Below, in pieces: positions 9,283-16,859 of a stretch of 64,000 nucleotides of DNA. The notes beneath the pieces are model-generated. The model saw only the letters and a list, made by a program, of their open reading frames with translations, had not been told where the DNA came from and did not search any database. The stretch covers positions 62,001 through 126,000 of the forward strand of contig NZ_JANJZD010000017.1 of the NCBI RefSeq assembly GCF_024623325.1, in the 5' to 3' direction. Both the position numbers and the translations under genes were made by a program. This DNA is from Acetatifactor muris. GTDB lineage: Bacteria > Bacillota > Clostridia > Lachnospirales > Lachnospiraceae. Every line of letters starts with the position of its first letter. Position 1 is the first letter of the stretch.

Positions 9283-9555
9283 AAGGCGATGTTTCAGAAC
9301 AGCAGTGAAGCGGATGCGGTGTTCGAGGCGGCCGGCAGGAAGGGGATATTTGTCATGGAAGCGCTTTGGAGCAGATTTTTGCCTGCCGTGCGGAAGGCAG
9401 GGCAATGGGTGGCAGAGGGAAGAACAGGTGTGCCGGAGATCGCGCAGTGCGCTATTGGTTTTGCGGCGCCTGAAGGCAGGGAAAACAGATATTTTAATCC
9501 GGTTCTTGGAGGCGGGGCGGCGAAGGACATTAACCTTTGGACTGGCCTGTTTTAA
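9283..9555 (+). pseudogene. Remnant of a Gfo/Idh/MocA oxidoreductase
   Basis: Only an internal piece of about 90 residues remains: KAMFQNSSEADAVFEAAG, then GIFVMEALWSRFLPA and a late FNPVLGGGAAKDI. These match the middle of Gfo/Idh/MocA sugar dehydrogenases (after the EKP/EKA motif, through the ME-x-W-x-R-F-x-P helix and G-G-G-A-x-x-D-I). The NAD-binding Rossmann half and the C-terminal half are missing. The piece begins within about 15 bases of the GH2 stop codon, so a deletion joined it there. No ribosome binding site; not expected to be functional. Confidence 0.75.
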
Positions 9556-9573
9556 GCCTGCAAAAGGCTGATA

Positions 9574-10008
9574 TCACTTCATTTCGGCAATCTTTCTGTA
9601 TACTTCGTCGATACTGGTATGTTCGGAAATCACATGGATGTCGTGGGGCTCCATGTCAAAACTGCCATGCCTTTTTTCCAACATAGCTGCTACCGGTGCC
9701 GGCAGATTACCATGCATCCGCCCGGCGAAGCGCTTTTTTATGATTTCCAAATCTGCTGTTACCAAAACGCGGATACATCCATCGGGCAACAGCGGCAGGT
9801 GTTCCCTTTCCGAAATTACATAGATGATATTCTCACCGTTGACGGCTTCAAGCAGCTTTGTCCGGAAAGACTGCTTTGCGGCAGCTTCGCTTTTTTCCAG
9901 GCGAAGATAATCCCGGCCTGTATAAACCTGTGCATGTATACTCTCTTTTAATTTGTCTGCAAGGGTGGATTTGCCCGTACAGCTCTCACCAAAAATTCCA
10001 ATCACCAT
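9574..10008 (-). CDS. Small P-loop nucleoside/nucleotide kinase-like protein
   Basis: 144 residues with a Walker A motif at the very start (GESCTGKS, residues 7-14) in MVIGIFGESCTGKST. The layout resembles the AAA_33/cytidylate kinase-like group: a core beta strand (VLVTADLEIIKKRF) followed by an R-x-x-x-R region and a C-terminal H-x-I-x-V-I strand. Substrate unknown. A ggag site precedes the ATG. It lies 56 bases downstream of the M29-type peptidase on the same strand and is probably co-transcribed. Confidence 0.75.
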   Translation of the reverse strand: MVIGIFGESCTGKSTLADKLKESIHAQVYTGRDYLRLEKSEAAAKQSFRTKLLEAVNGENIIYVISEREHLPLLPDGCIRVLVTADLEIIKKRFAGRMHGNLPAPVAAMLEKRHGSFDMEPHDIHVISEHTSIDEVYRKIAEMK

Positions 10009-10064
10009 TGTTGTCTGCTCCTGTCAATTTTCTGTTCTGACTTTTTCATTGTTGTCTATTTATA

Positions 10065-11063
10065 TCATTGTTCTCCGGGTACAAGTATCGTGCCATGGCC
10101 GACAAAATCGATGTGCTCCAAAGCCGCATTTGTGCCGCCGAACATATTATTGGCACCGACGGCAATGTGAAAAGTGCCGCACATTTTTTCATCCAAAACG
10201 GTATAACCGCACAGTTCCGTCACATTGGGGTTCATGCCAAAACCCAGCTCGCAGACAACTTTGTTCTCCAGCGGCTGCTTCTCGAAAAAGGCGGTGATTT
10301 CAGGATGGCTGCTGCCGCGTATCTGTCCGTTAGCAATATGCAGCAGAACCTGCTCGTATTTTGTGCCGTCAAGGTAGAAAGCTTCAAAATAAACTGTCCC
10401 CCAGGTTTTGTTCTCCACCGGGGCGATGTAAATCTCGCCGCAGGGAAGGTCGCCGTCCCCGGCGTCAATATGCCACACTCTGTCGGCCAGCTCAAAAGAA
10501 AGCTCACAATCCTTCCCTGTGTGGAGCAATACTTTGTCCACTCCTTCAAAACGGTCTTTTGCCTGTCTGCAGGCTTCATAAACCGCAGCATAGTCGACAT
10601 CATAGGCTTTCTCCATACGCAGAATATAGTCCTGGGGATCGAGACCGGATTCTTCTGCGTTTGCCATGGTGGGGATTCTGATTTGCGTAAAGCGTTTACA
10701 GTTCATGAGCTTTGAAAAGAGCTGTGCCATATATCTGCGGTAGAGCTCAAATTTGTCAGGATCTATTTCAAAGCCAAGAATGACGGGTTGATAAGCGAAA
10801 ACATCAAGCACCGCATCAAACTTTGTGAACAAATCAAAATATTGCTCATTGTAACAGCTTTCTTTTGCTGTGAGGAAGATGTCCCGATTTACAGATCGAG
10901 ACTGCTGCAGCAATACGGGTGTGGCCCCTGTATCCGCCACAGCTGTCATGAAATTGTTTGCAATCTCCTTGTCAGCGTCCTCTCCCCAGAAATGAATCAG
11001 GATCATTTCACCGGAAGAGACACCGCTGGCTTTCACAATTTTAGATACAATTTTTCTGTCCAT
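10065..11063 (-). CDS. M29-type (AmpS/leucyl aminopeptidase T-like) metallopeptidase
   Basis: 332 residues. The C-terminal part carries the family's metal-site signatures: LPCGEIYIAP, ELGFGMNPNV, GTFHIAVGANNMFGG and a following H-x-D (HIDFVGHG). M29 enzymes are dimeric, cobalt- or zinc-dependent aminopeptidases acting in the cytoplasm. The N-terminal domain (KIVKASGVSSGEMILIHF) fits the family but is more divergent than the C-terminal half. Strong ggaggttt site before the ATG. No signal peptide. The downstream kinase may be in the same operon. Substrate specificity is unknown. Confidence 0.8.
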   Translation of the reverse strand: MDRKIVSKIVKASGVSSGEMILIHFWGEDADKEIANNFMTAVADTGATPVLLQQSRSVNRDIFLTAKESCYNEQYFDLFTKFDAVLDVFAYQPVILGFEIDPDKFELYRRYMAQLFSKLMNCKRFTQIRIPTMANAEESGLDPQDYILRMEKAYDVDYAAVYEACRQAKDRFEGVDKVLLHTGKDCELSFELADRVWHIDAGDGDLPCGEIYIAPVENKTWGTVYFEAFYLDGTKYEQVLLHIANGQIRGSSHPEITAFFEKQPLENKVVCELGFGMNPNVTELCGYTVLDEKMCGTFHIAVGANNMFGGTNAALEHIDFVGHGTILVPGEQ

Positions 11064-11257
11064 TTATCTTAAACCTCCAATCTGGATTTGATTATATCAT
11101 CGCGACATTAAAAAAACAAGTTTAATTTTATAGTTATAAAAATAAATTTTCGGATGATGGCTGTTTTCCATAAACTGCCTGGAAGCATACAATGAAAGGG
11201 CCGAAACCGGACAGATGCATTTCAGCCCTGTCTGACAGCATTCCGGAGGCACATATA

Positions 11258-11285
11258 TTGTGATATTCTGTGCGCATGATATAAT
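11258..11285 (+). promoter_or_regulatory. Likely promoter of the LytTR/DUF3021/ABC operon
   Basis: TTGTGA, 16 bases, TATAAT, ending 35 bases before the LytTR start codon. The 11064-11257 stretch upstream holds an imperfect gggc...gccc hairpin and no gene. Confidence 0.65.
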
Positions 11286-11320
11286 GACCTTAAAATATTC
11301 CGGAGAAAAGGGAACAGATC

Positions 11321-11773
11321 ATGAAGATAACGCTGCAGAAAGTGGATGGGGAAGAGGAAGAAGTCATTATCAGATATCGGGAAATGACCTGGGAGATATC
11401 GGATGTGGTCAGATTGCTTTCCGGCGGCGGGCGCAGGCTGTCGGGCGTGAAAGAGGACGGGGAAGCGAGGTATTATTTTACTCCGGAAGAAGTCTATTAC
11501 TTTGAGAGCGTGGACGGTCGTATATATGCCTATCTGGAGAAGGCTGTTTACCGGATCAGAGAAAGTCTGGAAGATATCTCGGAGCAGTATGCGGAGCTGG
11601 GGATTGTCCGATGCTCCAGGACCATGGCGGTGAATCTGTATCAGGTGGAGTGGCTGAAAAGTCAGCCGGGAGGGCGGATTCTGGCATCGCTCAGGAACGG
11701 AGAGAACATTGTCATATCCAGAAGGTATGCGGGAGAGCTGCGAAGACAGCTGCGGAGAGGAGGCGGAGTATGA
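11321..11773 (+). CDS. LytTR-family DNA-binding regulator (no receiver domain)
   Basis: 150 residues. Residues ~45-145 are a LytTR DNA-binding domain: YYFTPEEVYYFESVDGRIYAY, then RCSRTMAVNLYQVEWLKS and a C-terminal ISRRYAGELRRQL. The N-terminal ~40 residues are a short beta-strand region rather than a response receiver. Stand-alone LytTR proteins of this kind usually pair with a DUF3021 membrane protein that restrains them, and that is the next gene, overlapping by four bases. The following ABC genes are the probable regulated cargo. The promoter is at 11258-11285. Confidence 0.88.
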   Translation: MKITLQKVDGEEEEVIIRYREMTWEISDVVRLLSGGGRRLSGVKEDGEARYYFTPEEVYYFESVDGRIYAYLEKAVYRIRESLEDISEQYAELGIVRCSRTMAVNLYQVEWLKSQPGGRILASLRNGENIVISRRYAGELRRQLRRGGGV

Positions 11774-12336
11774 AAGAGGGGTATGAAGAACATATAAGGA
11801 GGGACTGGAAGGCAGTGGGGAAAGAATATGAGAGAGTATGCCAAAAAAAGAACGAAGAGGAATCAGGGGAAATGCGGTGCAGCAGGAAAAAGGAAAAGTG
11901 GCTTCACTGGCTGGGAACGGAAGTTGCCGTGGAATATAAGGCCTGCCTTTATTTTTTTGCGATTCTTTTCTATTATTCCCTATATCAGGTTACCAGGGGA
12001 ATTTATACGGTCAGTCTGGTACATATGATGGAGATGATTTTTGCGACTTATGGAATGGGATATCTGCAGGTATTAGCTCTGGACAATTTTGACGAGGCAG
12101 AACATTTTCGGAGGAAGGAACTGGCTCTGTCGCTGCTTTGCGCTGCACTATATACGGCTGTCAGTTACCTTTTTGAGTGGTTTGACAGGAAAGTACCGGC
12201 GACAGGAGGGTTTTTCCTTTACTGTATGGCGGCTTATGGATGTGCTTATCTGGCCAATAAGTGGAAACGATATGTGGACACAATGAGGCTGAATGCAATG
12301 CTTCGGGCTTATCAGAAAGGGGAGAAAAAGGAATGA
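11770..12336 (+). CDS. DUF3021-type membrane protein, partner of the LytTR regulator
   Basis: 188 residues from an ATG that overlaps the LytTR stop (ATGA). A charged N-terminal ~50 residues precede four hydrophobic segments (ACLYFFAILFYYSLYQV, LVHMMEMIFATYGMGYLQV, LALSLLCAALYTAVSYLF, TGGFFLYCMAAYGCAYLA). Size, topology and linkage match DUF3021 proteins, which act with LytTR regulators in the membrane. The unusually long N-terminal cytoplasmic tail could hold the regulator. It overlaps the ABC ATPase gene by four bases, so translation is coupled. Confidence 0.75.
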   Translation: MKEGYEEHIRRDWKAVGKEYERVCQKKNEEESGEMRCSRKKEKWLHWLGTEVAVEYKACLYFFAILFYYSLYQVTRGIYTVSLVHMMEMIFATYGMGYLQVLALDNFDEAEHFRRKELALSLLCAALYTAVSYLFEWFDRKVPATGGFFLYCMAAYGCAYLANKWKRYVDTMRLNAMLRAYQKGEKKE

Positions 12337-13223
12337 CATGTGCCATAGAGACGAGAAATCTGACGAAAAATTACGGCGGGAACAGGGGAATCAGAAATGT
12401 GAATCTGGTTGTGGAGGAGGGGGATATTTTCGGATATCTGGGGCCTAACGGCGCCGGGAAATCCACCTCTATCCGCTGTCTGCTGGGCATGATACATCCC
12501 TCATCCGGCGAGGCGTATGTGCTGGGGAAGCAGGTGGGAAGAGAGCAGACAGAGATTCTGAAGTGTACAGGCTATATGCCGTCGGAAGCTTTTTTTTACC
12601 CGTCTATGAGTGTGGATGAAGTGATTCGATATGCGGCAAAGGTGCGTGGACTGGATTGCAGCGGTGAGGCGAACCGTCTGTGTGACAGACTGGAAGTGGA
12701 CAGAAAGAAGAAAATCGGACAACTGTCCCTGGGAAACCGGAAAAAGGTGGGAATTGTGTGCGCGCTGCAGCATAAGCCGGATTTGATTATTATGGACGAG
12801 CCCACTTCGGGGCTGGACCCGCTGATGCAGGAGGCATTTTTTGCGCTGCTGATGGAGAGAAACCGGGAAGGAGCCACCTGTTTTCTTTCTTCCCATGTAC
12901 TGCAGGAGGTAAAACGGTACTGCAGGAATGCGGGCATCATCAGGGACGGGGAACTGATAAAGGTGGAATCTGTGGAGAATCTGACGAAGACCAGCCTGCG
13001 CAGGGTAAAGGTGGCTGTACCGGAAGCGCTGCAGGGGCGGCTGCTGGAGAGGCTGGCCGGCGTGGAAGGAATGTCGGAAATGACCAGGCGGGGAGTGGAG
13101 ATTTCCTTTTCCTGTCGGGGAGAGACGAAGAGGCTGCTGGAAGCGCTGGACGGCCTGGAGATCGAAGATTTGCTGATTGCGGAGCCTTCTCTGGAGGAAG
13201 TGTTTCTGCATTTTTATGACTGA
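12333..13223 (+). CDS. ABC transporter ATP-binding protein
   Basis: 296 residues. Walker A GPNGAGKS (near residue 38), the Q-loop position reads GYMPSEAFFY, the signature is SLGNRKK (SLGNRKKVGI; usually LSGGQ), Walker B LIIMDEPTSGLDP and the switch histidine in SSHVLQEV. A C-terminal ~80-residue extension is typical of drug/antibiotic exporters of the BcrA/CcmA group. The Asn in the signature is also common in that group. The ATG overlaps the DUF3021 stop. It would energise the permease encoded 12 bases downstream; substrate unknown. Confidence 0.9.
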   Translation: MTCAIETRNLTKNYGGNRGIRNVNLVVEEGDIFGYLGPNGAGKSTSIRCLLGMIHPSSGEAYVLGKQVGREQTEILKCTGYMPSEAFFYPSMSVDEVIRYAAKVRGLDCSGEANRLCDRLEVDRKKKIGQLSLGNRKKVGIVCALQHKPDLIIMDEPTSGLDPLMQEAFFALLMERNREGATCFLSSHVLQEVKRYCRNAGIIRDGELIKVESVENLTKTSLRRVKVAVPEALQGRLLERLAGVEGMSEMTRRGVEISFSCRGETKRLLEALDGLEIEDLLIAEPSLEEVFLHFYD

Positions 13224-13235
13224 GGGAGGAAACAT

Positions 13236-14021
13236 ATGCATTTATTCTGGCAGGAATGTAAAATGAACTTAAAGATGCTGCTGATCTGGGCATTCTGTGT
13301 GGGAGGACTGAGTTTCGGCTGTCTGTGTCTGTACCACAGTGTGGCAGATTCCGTGGGGCAAATGTCGGATGTCTTTGCCGATATGGGGGCATTTTCGGAG
13401 GCGCTGGGCATGGATAAGATGGGAATCGGTACACTGGAAGGTTATTATGCCGTGGAGATCTGCATTCTGATTTCTCTGGGAGGCGCCATGTTTGCCGCCA
13501 TGTTGGGGGCAGGAATACTGGCAAAGGAGGAGGAAGGACATACCTGTGAATTCCTGAATGCGCTTCCGCTGGGGAGAGGAAGAATTATCGGGGAAAAGTA
13601 TGCCGCCATGTTCGCATTGCTGGCAGCGTTTCATGGAATCTGTGTGGCCTGCAGCCTGGCCGGGTTTGCCTGGATGGGCAGTATGCCGGATGTGGGGCAT
13701 TTTGTCGGATATCATGGGGCGGTGTTCCTGATGTGCCTGGAAATGGGGACTGTCTGTTTTCTGCTGTCTGCGCTGCAAAGCAGGAAACCGCTGGGACTGT
13801 CCATTGGCATTGCCGTGCTTTTCTATCTGCTGGATCTGTTTGGGAGAGTGATTCCCGCGCTGAGGAAACTGAAAGTGCTGAATCCTTTCTCTTACAGCAA
13901 CGGGGCAGATATTTTCTCTGAGGGAAAGGCACCGGACGGCGCCTGGGCTGCTGGTGCGGCAGTGACGATTCTGGCGCTGGGGCTGGCTGTGTGGGTATAT
14001 CGGAGAAGGGATTTGGTTTGA
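13236..14021 (+). CDS. ABC-2 type transporter permease
   Basis: 261 residues with six hydrophobic segments, from LLIWAFCVGGLSFGCLCL near the start to AVTILALGLAVWVYRRRD at the end, the usual ABC-2 permease layout. The loop after TM2 (GILAKEEEGHTCEFLNALPLGR) is the coupling-helix motif E-E-x-G-x-x-E-x-L-x-x-x-P seen in BcrB/NatB-like permeases. Preceded by gagggagg. Forms an exporter with the ATPase just upstream; the LytTR/DUF3021 pair probably controls expression. Confidence 0.88.
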   Translation: MHLFWQECKMNLKMLLIWAFCVGGLSFGCLCLYHSVADSVGQMSDVFADMGAFSEALGMDKMGIGTLEGYYAVEICILISLGGAMFAAMLGAGILAKEEEGHTCEFLNALPLGRGRIIGEKYAAMFALLAAFHGICVACSLAGFAWMGSMPDVGHFVGYHGAVFLMCLEMGTVCFLLSALQSRKPLGLSIGIAVLFYLLDLFGRVIPALRKLKVLNPFSYSNGADIFSEGKAPDGAWAAGAAVTILALGLAVWVYRRRDLV

Positions 14022-14113
14022 CACAGCTTTTCGGGAATGGTATACTTGAAAATATGGTAATTCAGGATTTGGATTAAATCACATTGACAGAATAAAAGGG
14101 AGGAAGCGCAGAT

Positions 14114-14458
14114 ATGGAAGAAAACGCATATATTCATGTGGATCACGGAATCCTGAAACAAATAGATGAGAACATGCCTCCCGAGGAAGAGCTGCAGGAC
14201 CTGGCGGAATTTTTCAAGGTGTTCGGGGATGGGACAAGGCTGAAGATTCTGTATGTGCTTCTTACAGCCGAGATGTGTGTGTATGATATAGCAGCAGTCC
14301 TCAATATGTCTCAGTCGGCGATTTCTCACCAGCTGCGGGTACTGAAGCAGATGGATCTGGTAAAAAACCGCCGGGAGGGCAAGACGATATTTTATTCCCT
14401 GGCAGATTCCCATATTGTAACCATTCTCAGCCAGGGGCTGGACCATATTGAAGAGTGA
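14114..14458 (+). CDS. ArsR/SmtB-family metal-sensing repressor
   Basis: 114 residues with the ArsR winged helix (FKVFGDGTRLKILYVLL; recognition helix SQSAISHQLRVLK; wing NRREGKTIFYSL). The C-terminal helix ends DSHIVTILSQGLDHIEE, giving D98, H100, H111 and E114 in the exact spacing of the alpha-5 zinc site of SmtB. The alpha-3 region has a single cysteine (EMCVYD), so the CadC-type site is incomplete. The protein should release DNA when zinc or cobalt binds. No metal exporter lies beside it: the next gene is on the other strand and the upstream genes are the LytTR-linked ABC operon. Preceded by gggagg. Confidence 0.9.
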   Translation: MEENAYIHVDHGILKQIDENMPPEEELQDLAEFFKVFGDGTRLKILYVLLTAEMCVYDIAAVLNMSQSAISHQLRVLKQMDLVKNRREGKTIFYSLADSHIVTILSQGLDHIEE

Positions 14459-14516
14459 AGATGCTTTTCACAGTTGTAAACCGGATGCTGTGGGGTGCAG
14501 CAGAACAGTCAGGAAA

Positions 14517-14544
14517 GAAGCCGCCAGGATTACTGCGCGGCTTC
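14517..14544. terminator. Hairpin at the end of the DUF5050-like gene
   Basis: 8-bp stem gaagccgc / gcggcttc around a 12-base loop that contains the stop codon of the minus-strand gene. On the minus strand it is followed by tttcct. T-tracts are poor on both sides, so termination is plausible but weak. Confidence 0.45.
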
Positions 14545-15543
14545 TCTTGCCCCATGGAAGGCCTCATAACTGCTGCTGCCCAGCGGGGAATGATACAATG
14601 TGAAATCATCTCCGAACTGCTGGAAATAGACATACTGAGAGGTCATGTTGATTCTGGTATAATTGCCTTCAGCAACAGCCTTTGCCTCGGTGCCGTCTGT
14701 GCGCATACACATCAGCTTTGCGTCGGCGCCGTTTTTCTGATAGTAGATATAACCGCCGCCAACGTTGAAGCAGTCGGCTCTGTCCTGGGTCAGCACTTCT
14801 ATCACATCCTGTGTCCGGGAATACCGGCATATTCTGTAGTCATTGGCCACATCCATGTAATAGATATAATCCCCGTCCACAATCGGATACCAGATATTTC
14901 CCTTCCAGATTTCACGGGAGACATCGGTGGCAGTGTCCAGGCTGTAGAGATAATGATCGCCCCGGGTTCCGTTGTAATAAATGATGCCATTGTACGCGCA
15001 GGCGGGATTGATAAGATAATCTGCCAGCATCACCTGATCGGTATTGTTGATTTTCACTTTATAAAAGGAAGGACCGGTCTTGGTGGAGGTGAGCAGATAG
15101 AGATAATTGTCCACCAGCTGACCTGTCACCACGATATCATTGGTCAGGGATTCGGCATTGCTTCCGTTCAGCCTGCTGCGCTGAAAGGATTTGATTCCCA
15201 GGGCATCGCCGAAATCGGTGATTGCGGCAGAGTTGCCGGTATGGAAATAGTACAGGTATTTTCCTCCGGCCAGAATATTGCGTACTTCCAGACCGTTTAT
15301 CCTGCGGATATTGCTTTCGTCCGGATTCATGGCAAAAAGTCCGCCGCCGGGAAAACTGTTGTAAAAATATACCGTGCCGTCATATTCGCAGAAGTATCCG
15401 TCGTTGTTCAGATTCCCTGCCGTATTGCCCACGGTTCCCGCCGGGTTCATTGTGACGCGCTGGGAGAGCACGAGCAGAACCGCCACGGAGACCAGCAGAA
15501 GGCATGCGATGACGGATATTGTAATTTTTGCTGCTTTGTTCAT
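14530..15543 (-). CDS. Membrane-anchored DUF5050-type beta-propeller protein
   Basis: 337 residues from the ATG at 15543, behind ggagg; an upstream in-frame GTG overlaps that site and is unlikely. Residues 7-28 are one membrane segment (ITISVIACLLLVSVAVLL), leaving the rest outside. The outer part has repeated short blades with Y-x-Y-Y and D-G-x-x-I-Y-Y-x motifs (GKYLYYFH, YNGIIYYNG, DGDYIYYMD, GGGYIYYQK), the pattern of DUF5050 propellers. Function unknown; possibly binding of ligand or cell wall. Transcribed divergently from pheA, with its own promoter at 15600-15628. Confidence 0.8.
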   Translation of the reverse strand: MNKAAKITISVIACLLLVSVAVLLVLSQRVTMNPAGTVGNTAGNLNNDGYFCEYDGTVYFYNSFPGGGLFAMNPDESNIRRINGLEVRNILAGGKYLYYFHTGNSAAITDFGDALGIKSFQRSRLNGSNAESLTNDIVVTGQLVDNYLYLLTSTKTGPSFYKVKINNTDQVMLADYLINPACAYNGIIYYNGTRGDHYLYSLDTATDVSREIWKGNIWYPIVDGDYIYYMDVANDYRICRYSRTQDVIEVLTQDRADCFNVGGGYIYYQKNGADAKLMCMRTDGTEAKAVAEGNYTRINMTSQYVYFQQFGDDFTLYHSPLGSSSYEAFHGAREAAQ

Positions 15544-15563
15544 AAAAACCTCCACTTGAATGT

Positions 15564-15645
15564 TTGACAGTCGAACTGTTAAACTATAATTGTAAAGTTA
15601 TTTTACACCCCTTTTCGCTTGCTATCAAGCTTGATTTGGTATAAT
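15564..15645 (+). promoter_or_regulatory. Candidate promoters for pheA
   Basis: Two candidates. An extended -10 (TGG then TATAAT at 15640-15645) lies about 50 bases before the start codon. Further up, TTGACA at 15564-15569 is followed after 15 bases by TATAAT at 15585-15590. The downstream one is better placed for pheA. No T-box or attenuator hairpin was recognised. Confidence 0.5.
15600..15628 (-). promoter_or_regulatory. Promoter of the DUF5050-like gene
   Basis: Minus strand: TTGATA, 17 bases, TAAAAT, ending about 57 bases before the start codon at 15543. It overlaps plus-strand promoter candidates for pheA, so the two genes share a compact divergent control region. Confidence 0.65.
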
Positions 15646-15698
15646 ATAGAAAAAAGAATCAATTTAGTGATACAGATGAAACAAAGGAGCCGGGTAGG

Positions 15699-16823
15699 AT
15701 GGATTTACTGGAATTGCGTGAACAGATAGACAACATTGACGAACAGATTGTGAGATTGTACGAGCAGCGCATGAATGTCTGCAGACAGGTGGCGGAGTAC
15801 AAAATTTCCACGGGGAAGAAAGTTTTTGACAGGCAGAGGGAAATGGAAAAGCTGGCGAAAGTCAGGGCATTGACCCACAATGAGTTCAATCGCTGCGGAG
15901 TGGAGGAGCTTTTTGAGCAGATTATGTCCATGAGCAGAAAGCTTCAGTATCAGCTTCTGTCGGAGAGCGGAAGTCTGGGAAAGCTGCCTTTTATCGGTGT
16001 GGATGAGCTGGAGACAGGAAAGGCCAGGGTGGTGTTCCAGGGAGCAGAAGGCGCTTATTCACAGGCGGCTATGGTAGAATATTTCGGAGATGCGGTGAAC
16101 AGTTTTCATGTGGATACGTTCCGGGATGCCATGAATGCCATAGACGAGGGCAGCGCGGATTTTGCAGTGCTTCCCATAGAGAATTCCACAGCCGGGATTG
16201 TCAGTGAAATCTATGATATGCTGCAGGAATATGAGAATTATATCGTGGGAGAGCAGATTATTCGGATTGAGCACTGCCTTCTGGGGGTGCCGGGGGCTGC
16301 TCTGGATGATATCAGAACGGTTTATTCCCATCCACAGTCCCTGATGCAGAGTGCCCGGTACCTGGAATTGCACCACTGGCAGCAGATCAGTATGCAGAAT
16401 AACGCTTTTGCTGCCCGGAAAGTGGCGGAAGAGCAGGACAGGAGCCAGGCCGCCATAGCCAGCGAATATGCGGGAGGAATCTACGGGCTGGAGGTGCTGC
16501 AGCGCAAAGTGAATCATTCCGGAACCAATTCCACCAGATTTATTATCGTTACCAACCAGAAGATATTCCGGAAGGATGCGAAGAAAGTCAGCATCTGTTT
16601 TGAGGTTCCCCATGAGAGCGGCTCTCTTTATCACATGCTGTCTCACTTTATCTATAATAACCTGAATATGACGAAAATCGAGAGTCGTCCCATTGAAGAC
16701 AGGAACTGGGAGTACAGATTTTTCATTGATTTTGAAGGAAATCTGGCGGACAGTGCGGTGAAGAACGCATTGCGGGGACTGCGGGATGAGGCGAGGAATA
16801 TGAAAATTCTGGGGAACTATTAG
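15699..16823 (+). CDS. pheA: Bifunctional chorismate mutase / prephenate dehydratase
   Basis: 374 residues. Residues 1-~85 are an AroQ chorismate mutase (LREQIDNIDEQIVRLYEQR). Residues ~110-285 are the prephenate dehydratase domain (VVFQGAEGAYSQAA; PIENSTAG; NSTRFIIV with the catalytic TRF). Residues ~295-374 are an ACT domain with the phenylalanine-binding ESRP motif (KIESRPIEDRNWEYRF). It makes phenylpyruvate from chorismate and should be feedback-inhibited by phenylalanine. This is the usual P-protein length. The start follows aaagga. The downstream DUF815 gene is 36 bases away and may be co-transcribed. Confidence 0.96.
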   Translation: MDLLELREQIDNIDEQIVRLYEQRMNVCRQVAEYKISTGKKVFDRQREMEKLAKVRALTHNEFNRCGVEELFEQIMSMSRKLQYQLLSESGSLGKLPFIGVDELETGKARVVFQGAEGAYSQAAMVEYFGDAVNSFHVDTFRDAMNAIDEGSADFAVLPIENSTAGIVSEIYDMLQEYENYIVGEQIIRIEHCLLGVPGAALDDIRTVYSHPQSLMQSARYLELHHWQQISMQNNAFAARKVAEEQDRSQAAIASEYAGGIYGLEVLQRKVNHSGTNSTRFIIVTNQKIFRKDAKKVSICFEVPHESGSLYHMLSHFIYNNLNMTKIESRPIEDRNWEYRFFIDFEGNLADSAVKNALRGLRDEARNMKILGNY

Positions 16824-16859
16824 GAGAGGACATTTGGTCGGAAAGGTTTGAAGGCGGAT

